A DNA stretch of 64,000 bases from Turnera subulata (Eukaryota > Streptophyta > Magnoliopsida > Malpighiales > Passifloraceae), in NCBI GenBank assembly GCA_028386065.3, contig JAKUCV010003316.1:53135-117134 (forward strand), read 5' to 3'. Made by a program: the position numbers and the translations under genes. Of the stretch, positions 42,301 to 52,399 are shown one piece after another. How positions within the stretch are numbered: position 1 is the stretch's first letter; the number at the start of each line of letters is the position of its first letter. The notes beneath the pieces were generated by a model. The model searched no databases. It saw nothing but the letters and a program-made list of their open reading frames with translations, and had not been told where the DNA came from.

Positions 42301-42820
42301 CATTAAGAAAGCAATTGCCGAGTCCAGTCCTAAGGCTTGGCATTTAATTTTGGATGAGGTTTTGTGGGCCCAGAGGACAACTGTGAAGAGTGCAACTGGT
42401 ACATCTCCATTCCGGTTGGTGTACGGTGTTGATGTTGTTTTACCGGACAATATTACAGAGGAGCGTTTGGAGGCCTTGGACCATTTGCTCGCACAGAAAA
42501 AGAAGGTGGAACGAGCTTACAATAAGAAAGTTCGTGTGCAGACCTTTGGAGAGGGAGACCTGGTGTGGAAGGCCATTCTGCCTATTGAAAAGAAATTTGC
42601 TAAGCTTGGGAAATGGTCTCCCACTTGGGAGGGCCCTTTTTGCGTCCATAAGGTGCTGTCAAGAGGGGCTTATCTACTGAGGGATGTCGATGGTCAAGTT
42701 CATGATAGTTCCATCAATGGAAAGTTTCTTAAGAAGTATAGACCGTCACCCTGGCAGGCCATCGATGACAAGGATTATGCCGATTACCGGCGTGACAGAC
42801 GCAACTGGTGGCAAGAATAA
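39260..42820 (+). CDS. Tat pol: reverse transcriptase, RNase H, second RNase H, integrase
   Basis: One open frame of 1186 codons. RT spans about residues 135-320 with NGKLRVYVDLRNLN, MPFGLINAGATYQRAM and the YIDD box near 40190. An RNase H follows (LLLYISATDVSIGGLLAQ, around residues 455-560). A second, archaeal-type RNase H starts at HYDGSKTRNGAGAGI near 41060 with NNQAEYEAL and AKGDS. Integrase has an HHCC finger (HEGVCGAHQAG...CEECQRH) and a core with AIDAIG, TTDQAKAF and GQAEATNK supplying D, D and E. It ends before a tail of about 130 residues. No stops. The true upstream edge is uncertain because of the overlap with the protease frame; a ribosomal frameshift, a short splice or simple decay are all possible. 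Confidence 0.92.
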   Translation: MWSLFPCHQLCQRNLPVLAQSLKRLMDCESDVCMQAIWRAAALLAVEVVNAECLREEDEEEGVGTNVEEDLPPAPRKMEDDPAEVQDPLEEVNLGTSEDQRPTYVSGILEPQIKIPLIELLREYKDCFAWDYHEMPGLDRNLVEHRLPTKLGFKPYKQRPRRMSPGVEEAVKMEIDWLLKAGFIRTARYVEWLSNIVPVLKKNGKLRVYVDLRNLNLATPKDEYPMLMADMLVDSAAGNELLSFMDGYSGYNQIYITEEDVHKTAFRCPGAIGTYEWLMMPFGLINAGATYQRAMNLIFHDLIGLFLQVYIDDIVVKSKKKGDHLGHLRLVFDRMRTHGLKLNPLKCAFGVRAGNFLGFLVHQRGIEVDKNRARAIIQAWPPSNKKELQRLLGQVNFLRRFISNLAGRTTSFSRLLRLKDGDEFVWGDDEQAAFDDLKRYLTKPPVLMPPVPGKPLLLYISATDVSIGGLLAQENADGYEQAVYYLSRSVTDVERRYTPIERLCLSLFHACTKLRWYLLPTIVYVVCQTDIIKYILSRPIMRNRIGRWVLALSEFSLKYVAQKAVKGQALADFLADHPTEGLGSSPVGIMRVAAGAWLLHYDGSKTRNGAGAGIHITSPDGWQTRMSFLLDFPCSNNQAEYEALIIGMEVLIELGASVVAAKGDSMLVTAQFSGEYKCANPVLARYRERVRELAGLFLEFELTFCVRDLNVEANELAQHGSGYREAWENCSGVAVIRRSSPSVSLTVESSISLANGSEEVIDHPGQLSLFVSGTSLEDWRREIIDYLQDPSSPADKKTMRRAVDYVLLAGVLYKRDRCGVLLRCLDPKEAFLVLAEIHEGVCGAHQAGRKMAWQVRTQGYFWPSLIKDCEDFASGCEECQRHAPIRHIPVQELSSVVKPWPFRGWAIDAIGMIYPPSSKGHQYILVATDYFTKWPEAAAVKSVDQDSVMQFIKHHIIHRFGTPETITTDQAKAFTGEKIVHFAREYGFRFLRSSPYYAQANGQAEATNKTLILNIKKAIAESSPKAWHLILDEVLWAQRTTVKSATGTSPFRLVYGVDVVLPDNITEERLEALDHLLAQKKKVERAYNKKVRVQTFGEGDLVWKAILPIEKKFAKLGKWSPTWEGPFCVHKVLSRGAYLLRDVDGQVHDSSINGKFLKKYRPSPWQAIDDKDYADYRRDRRNWWQE

Positions 42821-43784
42821 ATTTATTTTTATATATACTACAAGGGCGATGTAAGTTCGATCATCGTTCATGAGAAATTTATTGTGTGGTGTTACAGGCC
42901 AGTGTTTGGCTGATATTTGATGGAACGATTTGTTCCTTGGCAATAAAATCGTTTTATGCTAGATTCGGCAGGTTTCTTTGAACTTTGTGTTAAGACGTCT
43001 CCTTTGTCTGTCGTGAGGGTAGAGCGATTTTCACACATCGTTCTTGGTTGAAGGAGACTCAATTATTATAGCAAAAGGGGTCTGCCTTTTTGAAAAGAGC
43101 AGTCCATGGGGCCACTAAGGGACCGTGTTATTTGTTGGCCGAGATCTTACTAAGACGATTTAGGTAGAATTCGGAGGTATGAGTTTTCTTATTATTGGCT
43201 GAAACGATCTTTTTGATCGTTTGAGGAAGTAATTATGGGAGGATTTAGCTAATGCGAAGGAGGGATTTGCCGTCTCATAGCTTATTCACGACCGATGACC
43301 TTGAAAGTCCCACAAAGGTATGATTATGTATACATGGAAGCTTAAATTTGTATATACATAACATGAGGAACGACCTTTGTCTTGGATTTTGGAAGAAGTA
43401 TGTGTACTGGAATAGCAACTTCGGGCTGTGAAAATAAGCAATGGAAGAATGATTGCTTTGTAAATCGGGAGTTCACATCGTCCTAAGTCCTGATTTTGAT
43501 AATGGTCGTTCCATGGGTTGAGCTTGGCGTTTGGTTTGTTAAAGGAAGAAACGGTTGTTTTTATTGGTCGGTTTTATAAAGGAAAATTGAATGACAAGAT
43601 CGATATTGGTCATCTATCAAGAGACCGCCCAAAGCGGTCAATCTAAGTATTCAGCCAAAAAAAAAAAGTAAAGACCGTTGTGGTTTATCGGTCGATTATT
43701 CATGAAGTAAAAAGCAATTAAAAGACACTTTGAGGGGGAGGCATAAAGTAGCATAAAATAAGATGGAAAGACCATTATATCGGT
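42821..43784 (+). other. Spacer between pol and the antisense gene; no gene seen
   Basis: Rich in CGATC/GGTCG motifs and AT tracts, with no conserved frame. Transcription of pol and of the antisense gene would converge here, so both 3' untranslated regions and poly(A) sites should lie in it. Confidence 0.6.
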
Positions 43785-46700
43785 TTATTCTAGTTCGTCA
43801 TCCGAAGAAGGGAGTGCGGCCTGAAGCTGGCGAATGCGTCTGTTCACGGCTTTGCGGCGCTTGTCTTCCTCCTCCATGGCTAGTCGTTTTGCCTTCAGTT
43901 GTTCAGTCTCTATTACGAGGGCCTTTATTTTTTCTGCTTTATGGCAGCAGGACGTCAGGAGCTCCTTTTCTTGTTGCTTTTCAGCCAATGTTTCGGTCTG
44001 CAGATCCTTTAGTTTGGAAAGAAGCTCGTGTATCTCTTTCTCTTTCCGCGTCATGGAGGAACGGAGGTTGTTTACGACTTCTACATCAGCCTTCATTTGG
44101 TTTGAAATGACCTCCACGTTTTTGGTGTTAGCTTCGATACGATGATTGACATCTTTTGGGTTGGCCTGTGTGGATGAGTTAAACTTCACTAAGAAGTCGT
44201 GATCGTCCTGCACATGTGAGAAGAAGGAGGATAGACTAGATAAGAGTTCATTGTCGACAATTAGCCCAGCGTTCGTCTTCAGGGTGTTTTGAGCCTCCAT
44301 AGCTCGGTCGACCAGTTCCTGACTCCCTAGGCCAGAGATTCCTTTCTTGGCGAACTCTTTTAGGAAGGATATGGCATTCTTTACTTGGAGGTGTCGATTA
44401 TCCTTTTGTTGAGCAGGGGTGTTGGTATTAATTTGGTCCTTATTTCCAAGCCACGCAAGTAGTTCCTGTGCGAAAATCAAGGAATAAGATGTAGCTCATC
44501 GGCATAATTATAAGAGGGGAAGTTTTGATTACATACCTTTATGGCTTCTAAGGCCTCTGGTTTCTTGCCTGGGTTCGCCCAAGGAGGGAGGGGTCGCGGC
44601 GGCTCTTGAGCCCCCTTGCTATTGTTTGGAGCTTCCTTGGCTTGTGTCGTGCCCTGTTCCCCTCGTAGTGCCTCCATGGAAGTTTGGGTCCTTGTCATTG
44701 CTTTGACAGTATTCAGGGTAGTAACAAGCGTGGTTTGTTTGGACTTTTGCAAGGTATCGGTTGTTCTGGCCCCAGGGGTGGCTTCGGTTGTCGTGTCCTT
44801 GCTGGTTATCTGTGGAGCATTGGCCGGTATCATTGGATTGGCTTTCTGTGGGGCATCGGTCGTCATGTCTTTGTGGGTTGCCTGCGGAGCATCGGCCGGT
44901 GTAGCCGGGTTGGCGTCGGTCATGGTGGCTTTGTGGATTCTATGCAAGGCATGGGTCATTCCTTGGTAGTCATCGTTTTTTCCTGTGTTTGAAGGAGTTG
45001 TTTCCTCTTGATCGGTGGGCATTACAACGATCTCAGTTGTGTTGGTGTTTGGGGGAGTTGTCGCCTCTTGTTCCACGTCATTGGCCTCATTCTCAAGATT
45101 TGGAGACATTGCTATTTCGTGAAACATGGGTTAGGAGTTTTCTAAAAAAAGGGCTTAACTCGTGTTTTGTTCAAGAGAATACCTTGATCCTGTAGCTCAA
45201 CAAGTTCGGCATCAAGCACTTCGACCAACTTCCCTTCCGGAGTTTGTCGCATCAACTTATACTTTTGTGGAGGCGCCACGACCCAGTTGCCTAAGTTTGG
45301 GAGAGGACTTGGTAGCTTGGGAGTTGTGCTCCTTGGTGCTTGCCGGAGTTTTTTCTGTTAAAGGTAAAGTGGAGAGGTCAACTTGTGTTCTGAATTCGTT
45401 TGGAAATACTCGACGTCTTTAATTACCTTGTGTTCTTCCGGCGTTGTCTCTTCCTCGGGCGTCTCATGGCCGGATTTTCGCTTCGGCTTTGCGGTTGTCT
45501 GGTGTGTAGGTTTATCTGCGGCCAGTGATGGTTAGTCACGCAGAATGAAATTAGGAGTGTATGAAATCGGAAGTTTGTGCGAGCTTACCTGGTGGGGTTG
45601 TCAGGTTGATTAAATCAAGGACGTCTCCGAAGGCTACTTCAAAGATGACCGCTGCTTTCTTTTCCCACCAACGTTGTGCCTGTATTGATTTTGAAGGTTT
45701 GATGTCCAGGATTTTTGGGGTTTGGCATTCCCTGATGAGGAGCCGTTGGCAAAGGATAGCTTGGATTCCTGCCGCTCGGTTGGTGACTTTTGAGCGTTTG
45801 TCTGTGGCTTTGTTGAAGGAGAAAAGTAGAGGAACGGGGATATATTGTGTGAAACCCAATTGTTCACTGCAATAGTGGGGATTGTAGGCCTCAAACCCGC
45901 ATCGATTGTTCCGTAGATCGATGTATGTGTGGTACGGTAAGTCTCTGGCCGTTAAGACACTTTGCCATGCAGTTCGACGGAAGGCATGGTGCTTTTCGTC
46001 CAGATCGAACTCGGAGTTGTTCAAGTATTCAGGTCCCCAGGCTAGTGGTTCTTCTACTTCTTCGTTTGAGTCAGATGGCGAATTAATTAGTCGCTTGCAG
46101 ACCAGTTGACGGACTGCGCACATCCTGGAAGGGCTTCGTTGTGCCAGATTATGAAAGAAGACGAGGTGGGTTTGTGTGTCCGGTAAAGCATTCTGGGCTG
46201 TCAATAGCCGAGGGAAGAAGCAGATGGATTCTTTGGGTCCCCGTGGTGACCTGTCGTATTTGAAGACTTCTGGAAAGGTGGCAGTCATCCACAGTTGTAC
46301 TAGCCATATCGGCCCAGAGACGTGAGGCGTGAATTGTCCCTGATCTAGGGAAGTTAGCTCGTGGAGACCCCTGTAAATGGCTGCTAGTACTTGGGGCCCA
46401 AAAGCCAAATGCGGTGTCCCAGAGGCCATTTGAGCCGCGATGGTCTTGAAGAAAGTGGTGACGTATGTGGAGCGAACACAAAAAACGAACTTATTAAGGA
46501 ATAAGTTCATGAACATGAAGTTTTGAAGGTTAGGATCCTTTTCAGTCATGCCATTGGATATGTACGCATCGTAGTATTCTTCTTTGGGAGGATCCTCCAG
46601 GTGTTCGCCTTCGTTGGTTAAATCCAGAGGTTGTCCGTGGGGATGAAGGCCAAATAACACAGCAAGGTCGAAAAGGTTGATTGTAGACATACCAAATTTG

Positions 46701-47185
46701 AAAACAAAGCAATTGATCGACTTATTCCAAAAGCTAGCAACCGCGCACAATGCGGGTCGATTGATCTTGATCTCATCGCTTGTCAGCATGATTAAGTGGT
46801 AGATTCCGGTCTGTCTCCATTTGTCTCCGAAGGTTGGCTCCAGTGTTCTTACCCATTGTTTCCACTTTTTCATATGGGAGGTAGTGGCGAATGGCCACGT
46901 CTTGATTACTTTGTCGTCCCCGGTTGGCCGCATCCATGCACTCATGTTAATGTTATGGCCGATTAGCATGTCTTTTCTATTAAGGGGGCAGACTATGGAG
47001 TGTTGTGGGTGGTCATCGCGAAGAGAAGGACCTAGGGCTATACCGCTTTCCACTGAGAAACAGGGCAAGGAGAAGCCGAGGTTGTTCACGGCTTGTTTGA
47101 AGATGACGATTTTGTCTGTTATTTCACCTTCATAAGATGCAGCTTTGGGGAGAGTTGCGATAGGTAACCTTGGTGCGGCGGCCAT
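43785..47185 (-). CDS. Antisense five-exon gene: plant mobile domain (PMD) protein with coiled-coil tail
   Basis: Exons on the minus strand: 47185-45589, 45515-45427, 45354-45183, 45111-44537, 44465-43785. The four introns are 73, 72, 71 and 71 nt, all GT...AG with good sites (AG|GTAAGC, AAG|GTAATT, AAG|GTATTC, AAG|GTATGT donors). The exons join in frame to 3114 nt, about 1037 residues, with no internal stop. Residues about 145-190 (ALCAVASFWNKS, then FKFGMSTINLFDLAVLFGL) match the plant mobile domain, found in MAIN/MAIL1-type proteins and in transposon proteins. The middle is T/P/A-rich with repeated DAPQ; the last 225 residues are highly charged with heptad-like coiled coil. It sits between pol and the 3' LTR, opposite to pol. 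Antisense extra frames are known in Tat elements; the complete spliced structure here suggests a working gene. Function is unknown. Confidence 0.87.
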
Positions 47186-47448
47186 TGAAGGGTTTGGCGC
47201 GTGTTGTTGGGCTTGTTTTGGAAGGAGGGATCGGTGAGCTTCTTAAATCTTGGTGGTTGTTGTGTCCTCTTAAATAAAGATCGATGGGGTATGGTTCTGG
47301 TGGGTGGCCGTTGTCTTGTGGAGCACGTTTCTTGTAGGAACCTTTGTGTGAAAGGGAAGCTTGAGGTCGATTTTATCTTGGAATCTTGGAGATTGGCTTT
47401 AAGTTTCTTAGGGATAGAGTCGACGTTGGTGGTTTGGCGCCGATCTCC

Positions 47449-47457
47449 TTTTATATA
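47449..47457 (-). promoter_or_regulatory. Probable TATA box of the antisense gene
   Basis: TTATATAAAA on the minus strand, about 265 bp before the ATG at 47185. No open frame in between. Similar TATATAAAAT motifs recur in the repeats further upstream, so the choice of this one is inference. Confidence 0.5.
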
Positions 47458-47589
47458 AGGATTTTTAGTTGAGCGAAGAGGGATTGAATTCGATTTGGAG
47501 GTGGACTCTTGGAGTTTGAAAGGAGAAGTCGGCCGATTGCTTGGGGCGGTTTGTAAGGTCATTTCAGGATGTGGGTCGGTCGATTCTTA

Positions 47590-48345
47590 TCATTCTTCCC
47601 TGTGATATGCATTGCTCGACATGTGGTGTTGGCTACTTAGATCGATCTGTGTCCCAGGTCGGTCATGGGCATATGTCGTTTGGTGTTGATTAATTGGATC
47701 GATTTTATTTTATATAAAATCGGTTGGGATGTCGTTGGGTGTTGGCTACTTCGATCGATCTGTGTCCCCGGTCGGTCATGGGCATATGTCGTTTGGTGTT
47801 GATTAATTGGATCGATTTTATTTTATATAAAATCGGTTGGGCATATGTCGTTGGGTGTTGGCTACTTCGATCGATCTGTGTCCCCTGTCGGTCATGGGCA
47901 TATGTCGTTTGGTGTTGGATTAATTGGATTGATTTTATTTTATATAAAATTGGTTCGGGCTTGGTGTTGATTAATTGGATCGATTTTATTTTATATAAAA
48001 TCGGTTGGGCATATGTCGTTGGGTGTTGGCTACTTAGATCGATCTGTGTCCCGGGTCGGTCATGGGCGTATGACGTTTGGTGTTGGTTAATTGGATCGAT
48101 TTTATTTTATATAAAATCGGATGGGCATATGTCATTTGGTGTTGGCTACTTAGATCGATCTGTGTCCCAGGTCGGTCATGGGCTTATGTCGTTTGGAGTT
48201 GGATAATTGGATTGTTTTTATTATATAAAGTCGGTTCGGGCTTGATTAATTGGATCGATTTTATTTTATTATATAAAATCGGTTCGGGCTTGATTAATTG
48301 GACCGATTTTATTTTATTTAAAATCGGTTCTAGAATGGAAGAATA
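47590..48345 (+). repeat. Tandem repeats with GATCGATCTGTGTCCC and TTTATATAAAATCGG modules
   Basis: Two modules alternate: GATCGATCTGTGTCCC.GGTCGGTCATGGGCATATGTCG (at about 47641, 47755, 47869, 48037, 48151) and TTGATTAATTGGATCGATTTTATTTTATATAAAATCGGTT (about 47687, 47804, 47925, 47967, 48088, 48240, 48292). The second module folds back on itself (CGATTTTA...TAAAATCG). Open frames through it only reflect the repeat. Confidence 0.82.
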
Positions 48346-48727
48346 AGGTCATGGGTCGTTGAGCTTGGTGTTGTTTACTTAGATCGATCTGTGTCTCTGG
48401 TCGGTCGTGGGATCTTCCGGAAGAGGTTTGTGTGCCGTGGTGTGGGTGTTCTTTGTGCTCAGTATGGGGATTGGTAGAGGGCCGATCTGTGGTTATCACG
48501 GAGGTCGATGTGAGGACTGTCAGTTATTTCTTGGATCGATCTGTGAGGCCCGTCAATTATTTCTTGGATCGATCTGTGTCTCGGGCAGATCGACTAGTAG
48601 GGTCGGCCACTTAGTCCTGTGCACGGCCGTGGGTCTGTGTATGACGCAGATCATTCTTAGCGGGTTATTGCAGAGCATAGGCCTTGATCGATGGATGGGT
48701 CTTGCAGGTCGGTCTGTGTCCTATAGG

Positions 48728-48946
48728 TTGACCTTTTGACCCTGTTGACCAATGGGATTGATTTTTGACCCGGTCGACCTTCAAGGTTGACTTTTTGGCC
48801 GGATTGACCGGCAGGTTTGCCTTGTCGCTCGGTTGACCAATACAGTTGACTTTCTTCTCAAGTGACCGACGGGATGACCTTTTTGCTCGATCGTCCGACG
48901 GGGTGTCCAGGGGTTGACTCTTGCCTTGTCATTCGTTTGAGTTGAC
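48728..48946 (+). promoter_or_regulatory. Cluster of ten TTGAC(C/T) motifs (W-box-like)
   Basis: Ten plus-strand TTGAC cores in 219 bp, most as GTTGACC or GTTGACT, e.g. 48728, 48745, 48942. TTGAC(C/T) is the WRKY factor site. The cluster lies about 1.5-1.8 kb upstream of the antisense gene and just before the 3' LTR. It may be a decayed short repeat instead of a chosen regulatory array. Confidence 0.45.
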
Positions 48947-49024
48947 TTCTGGTCATGGTGCTTCGATTTTGGCTGATGGTAAGGATCACCCCTTCGAATT
49001 GTGATAGTCTCCAATCAAAGGGCT

Positions 49025-49036
49025 GAGGGGGGCAAC
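49025..49036 (+). other. Polypurine tract of the Tat element
   Basis: GAGGGGGGCAAC immediately before the 3' LTR start TGTTTACACC. Confidence 0.75.
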
Positions 49037-49915
49037 TGTTTACACCAAGACCAAAATCGTAAAGGCCCATTTGTTTGGTCCAAAACCAATGTCCACTACA
49101 GGTCCAAGATCAGCGTCATCCGTAGGTCCAGGACCGATGTCATCTGCAGGTCCAAGCCCGATGTCATCCACAGGTCCAAGACCGATGTCATCCACAGGTC
49201 TAGGACTGATGTTATTCATCGGGCTAGGATGCCTTGGTTCACTCGTCTTTCATTGGACTAAGCCTGATATCCAATACAGGTTGGGGACGCTAGATGGGGA
49301 TTGGTATCTTTCTAAGTCCGATGTTTTAAGCTGGTCGTCCTTGGGCTTGAATTCGAATTGTGCAAGGATTGGCTTGTGATCAGGAAATTCCACAGGTCGC
49401 TAGAGCCTGCGCAATCTTCTATGATTCCTTTTCGTATTTGAAAGTTTAAAGGGGAAAGACTCGGGATTAGAGGATATCCTTCGTGTGATGTTTAGAATTT
49501 GAAATAAGGTTTTGATGCGGTTTTGGATTTTATCAATTGTCTGGGGATAGCGTATTTAAGGTTATGGATAACGCTTGTACCGGGATGGCAAATTTCTCAA
49601 TGAAAGAACAATTTTTACCTTTTATTAGTTTATCATTATCATGCTTTCTTAGTTTAGTGTAACTTAGAAAACCCAAAACACAAAACCCGATTTAGGGCGT
49701 TTGACGTTCGTCCGTTCGGCCTTTCATTCAAAGGTCGGATTCGGTTGTCGGTCTGGCCTTTTCATCGGTCGGATCGGCAGGTTAGCATCAAAACCCAGTC
49801 CAGGACGCGCAACACCGTCCGTTCGGCCTTTCAACGGTCGAATCTGGTCATTGGTTTGGCTCATCAAACAGTCGAATCGGTGAGTTGAGGGTCGCTCGCT
49901 GTTCGTGCACGAACA
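49037..49915 (+). repeat. 3' LTR of the Tat element (879 bp)
   Basis: Same length as the 5' LTR with roughly 11 substitutions and no indels by eye. Several differences are C/T or G/A changes (e.g. CATCTGCAGG for CATCCGCAGG, GTGCACGAACA for GTGCGCGAACA). Confidence 0.92.
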
Positions 49916-50116
49916 CCCAGCAATGCCCCACGCCTCCATATGGTGGGAATTAGAAAAATGCAATCTTCTTATAATCGAATCTGCCCTCCTATTACTTACT
50001 CTAGGCTCCATTATAACTACAACCTCAGGCTTGAAATCAAAACACAACTCCTCGAAGGTGCGAGCAAATTATTTTTTACCAGCATCCTGACAATTCCAAA
50101 TTAAGATAGCAATCAT
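49916..50116 (-). pseudogene. L1-type LINE ORF2, N-terminal endonuclease (segment 2)
   Basis: ATG at 50116 opens MIAILIWNCQDAGKK, the usual plant L1 ORF2 start (WNC.G.G), followed by an in-frame stop and then FDFKPEVVVIMEPRVS, the endonuclease E-containing block, and SHHMEAWGIAG. It breaks at the CCCAG duplication and continues at 34343. Together the two segments show that the Tat element landed inside the endonuclease. Confidence 0.87.
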
Positions 50117-50846
50117 GGTTCAAGGGAGTGTTGGAGGGGAACTAACAAAAATAAAATAGAATATTGAGAAGAAGAGGCCGCAGCCTCCTCAACCAAAACC
50201 ATAGAAGAAACAACGTGATGGCTGACTTGTGAGTGATGGTTACCAGATCCCTCTAATGAGGAGATATTTTGAAGACAACACTTGATCAGGTGGCTCTTTT
50301 GGATGGAGAGTGGTTTGATTGTCAACATTAGTTGACAGGATCTTTCTTCCAAAGGAGGGAAGACTCTGACCGATTGTTTAGTTGGTTGCTCATGGGGATG
50401 GATGTAGCTATTGTAGAATGAATAGAGACATCTAGTGTAATTGAAGTATGTTTCTTGTGGGGAGCTTGAGGTTGAATATGTGGAAGAGTGTTTTGTGGTT
50501 GGCTTGATGAAGAAAATCTAGCAAAGTTTGTGGTTTTCATAGGAGAGACAACAATTTTGTTCCGAGAATGGTTAACATCATATAGAGGCATTCATAGAAC
50601 TTTTACTTTGCTGGCAAGTGATATGGAAGTTGGTCTGTGTTTTTTGCAGGGCTAACGGAGGGGAACGAAGGAGAAAGAAGGAGATTTTTTTTTTTTTTTT
50701 GAGAAAAGAAGGAGAATTTTTAATTTAACCTTGTTTGGGAATAAAAATTTAATAGTGGGGATGGAAAACTTATTAACCTCCTGAAGGAGGGAGAAATTTT
50801 AAAACTAAATAATGATTTTAAATTTCGCAATTAACTTCTCACATTC
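50117..50846 (-). pseudogene. LINE region between ORF1 and ORF2 (segment 3)
   Basis: The frame 50591-50328 (SSSSQPQNTLPHIQPQAPHKK) is S/P/T/Q-rich, like the tail of plant L1 ORF1 proteins, but no motif is decisive. A T16 run at 50685-50702 flanked by similar AAGGAGA words may be a small later insertion. Its place between two clear LINE parts is the main reason to assign it. Confidence 0.5.
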
Positions 50847-51691
50847 GGGTTAATTACTCTGTTACCACCTAAACTTTTAATCAAACAAATTTAACCACCT
50901 GAATTAAAATACGGGGATTGAGGTACTTCAAATTTTATTTTTGTAAGATTTAACCACCTGAACTAAAAATTTAACCATCTAAACTAAAAAAACCAAGATA
51001 GAGGTACCTCGAACTTAATTTTTGTAAGATTTAACTGCTTGAACTAAAAAAAATAAGATAGAGGTACCTTAAACTTTGTTTTTATAAAATTTAGCCCCCT
51101 CCATCAACCATTTAACCCTTTTTATCTAGCACTGTAGCATTATTGGAGATAAAATTTTAAAAATTAAATTGAAGTATGTAGTTTAACTAATGTTTTTAAA
51201 TTACTCTAAATGAGACACAGTAAACCACATATAAACGATTGAAGTCCTGAAGCAACTTTGTTTCTTGTTTCTTTAATTTTCTATCCTTTACGACAAATAA
51301 CTTGAACTAGAGTCTTGTGAATTTTTTCTGAGACCATGGCTATGGGAATAGATTTTTAAGGAACCAACACATGAAAAAAAAAATATAGTAAGGGTGCAAT
51401 CCCAAATTGATATAAACTCTGAAGTTTTCAATTAAAAACAATCATAAGAATTGAATTAATTTATTTTATTTTATTTGTGTTATGCATTGATAACACTTCA
51501 TGGAAGGGGTTAAATATTGAATAGAAGGGCAAAATCTTATAAATATAAAGTGTAAGCTACCTCCATTTTGATTTTTTTAGTTCAAATAGTTAAATCTTAT
51601 AAAAATAAAATTTGAAGTACCTTTATCCCAGTTTTGATTTTTAGTTCAGGCATTTGACCAAAAGTTCAGGTGGTAAAGGAGTAATTAGCCC
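50847..51691 (+). mobile_element. Mutator-like MITE (845 bp)
   Basis: The ends are inverted repeats of over 100 bp: GGGTTAATTACTC...ACCACCTAAACTTTT on the left and its complement (AAAAGTTCAGGTGGT...GTAATTAGCCC) on the right. Flanks TCTCACATTC and TCCCACATTC agree at 9 of 10 bases, the 9-10 bp duplication of Mutator elements. The left arm holds two further copies of a GATTTAAC.ACCTGAACTAAAA module. AT-rich, no coding frame. Confidence 0.82.
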
Positions 51692-52126
51692 TCCCACATT
51701 CTAAAAAAATAATTTGTAAATTGTCAAAATTACCTACAATTCTCTTCCCTTCCCTTTAATGAATTTATCCAAATAAATTAAATTCAAAATTTTCTCCTCC
51801 CTAATATTTCCATCCCTTCCCTTCCCCTCTGTATTCATTCTCAAACATACTATTAGAGTTTTTAGATTTGGAGGTCTGGGTAATAGAATTGGTCGCAAGT
51901 TGGGCATGGAATTGCACTGGGGCATCACTAAAAACAGTAGTGTTGACTCTCCAAAGCTGCAAACCTATTGTCTGAGAGCTCAGCATTGTTGGATCACTTG
52001 GCCCATCCTCTGGCTTTTTAGTAACTCGTCTATTCCTACTAGGGACATTCATCCATTCTCCCAAACCGCGATTAAGAGCAGTGGCTGCGTGATTCTGGTT
52101 ACTCAGCCCCAAAGTCTGAGGCTTTA
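51692..52126 (-). pseudogene. L1-type LINE ORF1, C-terminal region (segment 4)
   Basis: On the minus strand a frame reads LKPQTLGLSNQNHAAT and GLGEWMNVPSRNRRVTKKPE. The WM.V..R.RR block is like the region after the zinc knuckle in plant L1 ORF1. It ends at the Harbinger boundary 52126; the zinc knuckle itself is on the far side at 58860. Confidence 0.65.
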
Positions 52127-52170
52127 AGGGTGCGTTTGGAACGCGGGACAGGGACGGGCGAGTTGGGACT
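52127..52170 (+). repeat. Left terminal inverted repeat of the Harbinger element
   Basis: GGGTGCGTTTGGAACGCGGG with GACAGGGACGGG following; the first 12 bases are the classic PIF/Harbinger end. Preceded by TTA at 52124-52126. Confidence 0.8.
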
Positions 52171-52399
52171 TCGTCCCAAAGGGTGGATGTTTGGAACGGT
52201 GGACACACTGTTTACTGGGGACGCGAGTCCTAAAAACTCGGGAAGAAATCGATTTTTTCCGTCCCAACGAAAAGGTGGGGACGAAGTCCCGTCCCAAGGA
52301 CTACACTGTTTCGGTGACCCTTTTACCCCCGCCCATTTTCCGAAATGGCCAAAAGCCCACGAAGTTTAAAAACGGAAAACCCTCACCGAAATCACTCAC

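Larger units (their letters stand above)
34344..49915 (+). mobile_element. Complete Ty3/gypsy Tat-lineage retrotransposon, 15,572 bp
   Basis: Two 879-bp LTRs, perfect CCCAG target duplications, primer site, gag, protease, RT, RNase H, a second (archaeal-type) RNase H, integrase, an antisense spliced gene, a tandem-repeat zone and a polypurine tract are all present. The dual RNase H and the long region after integrase point to the Tat lineage. By eye the LTRs differ at about 11 of 879 positions, so the insertion is young next to the LINE that hosts it. Pol is open throughout; gag-protease has a frame change and two TAG stops. The element would need help in trans unless these are bypassed. Confidence 0.93.

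Noticed and set aside
42087..42680. Alternative frames overlapping Tat integrase
   Set aside because: Shadows of the intact pol frame with no motifs.
47724..48346. W/I/D-rich frames in the repeats after the antisense gene
   Set aside because: They mirror the tandem repeat unit and lack any family resemblance.
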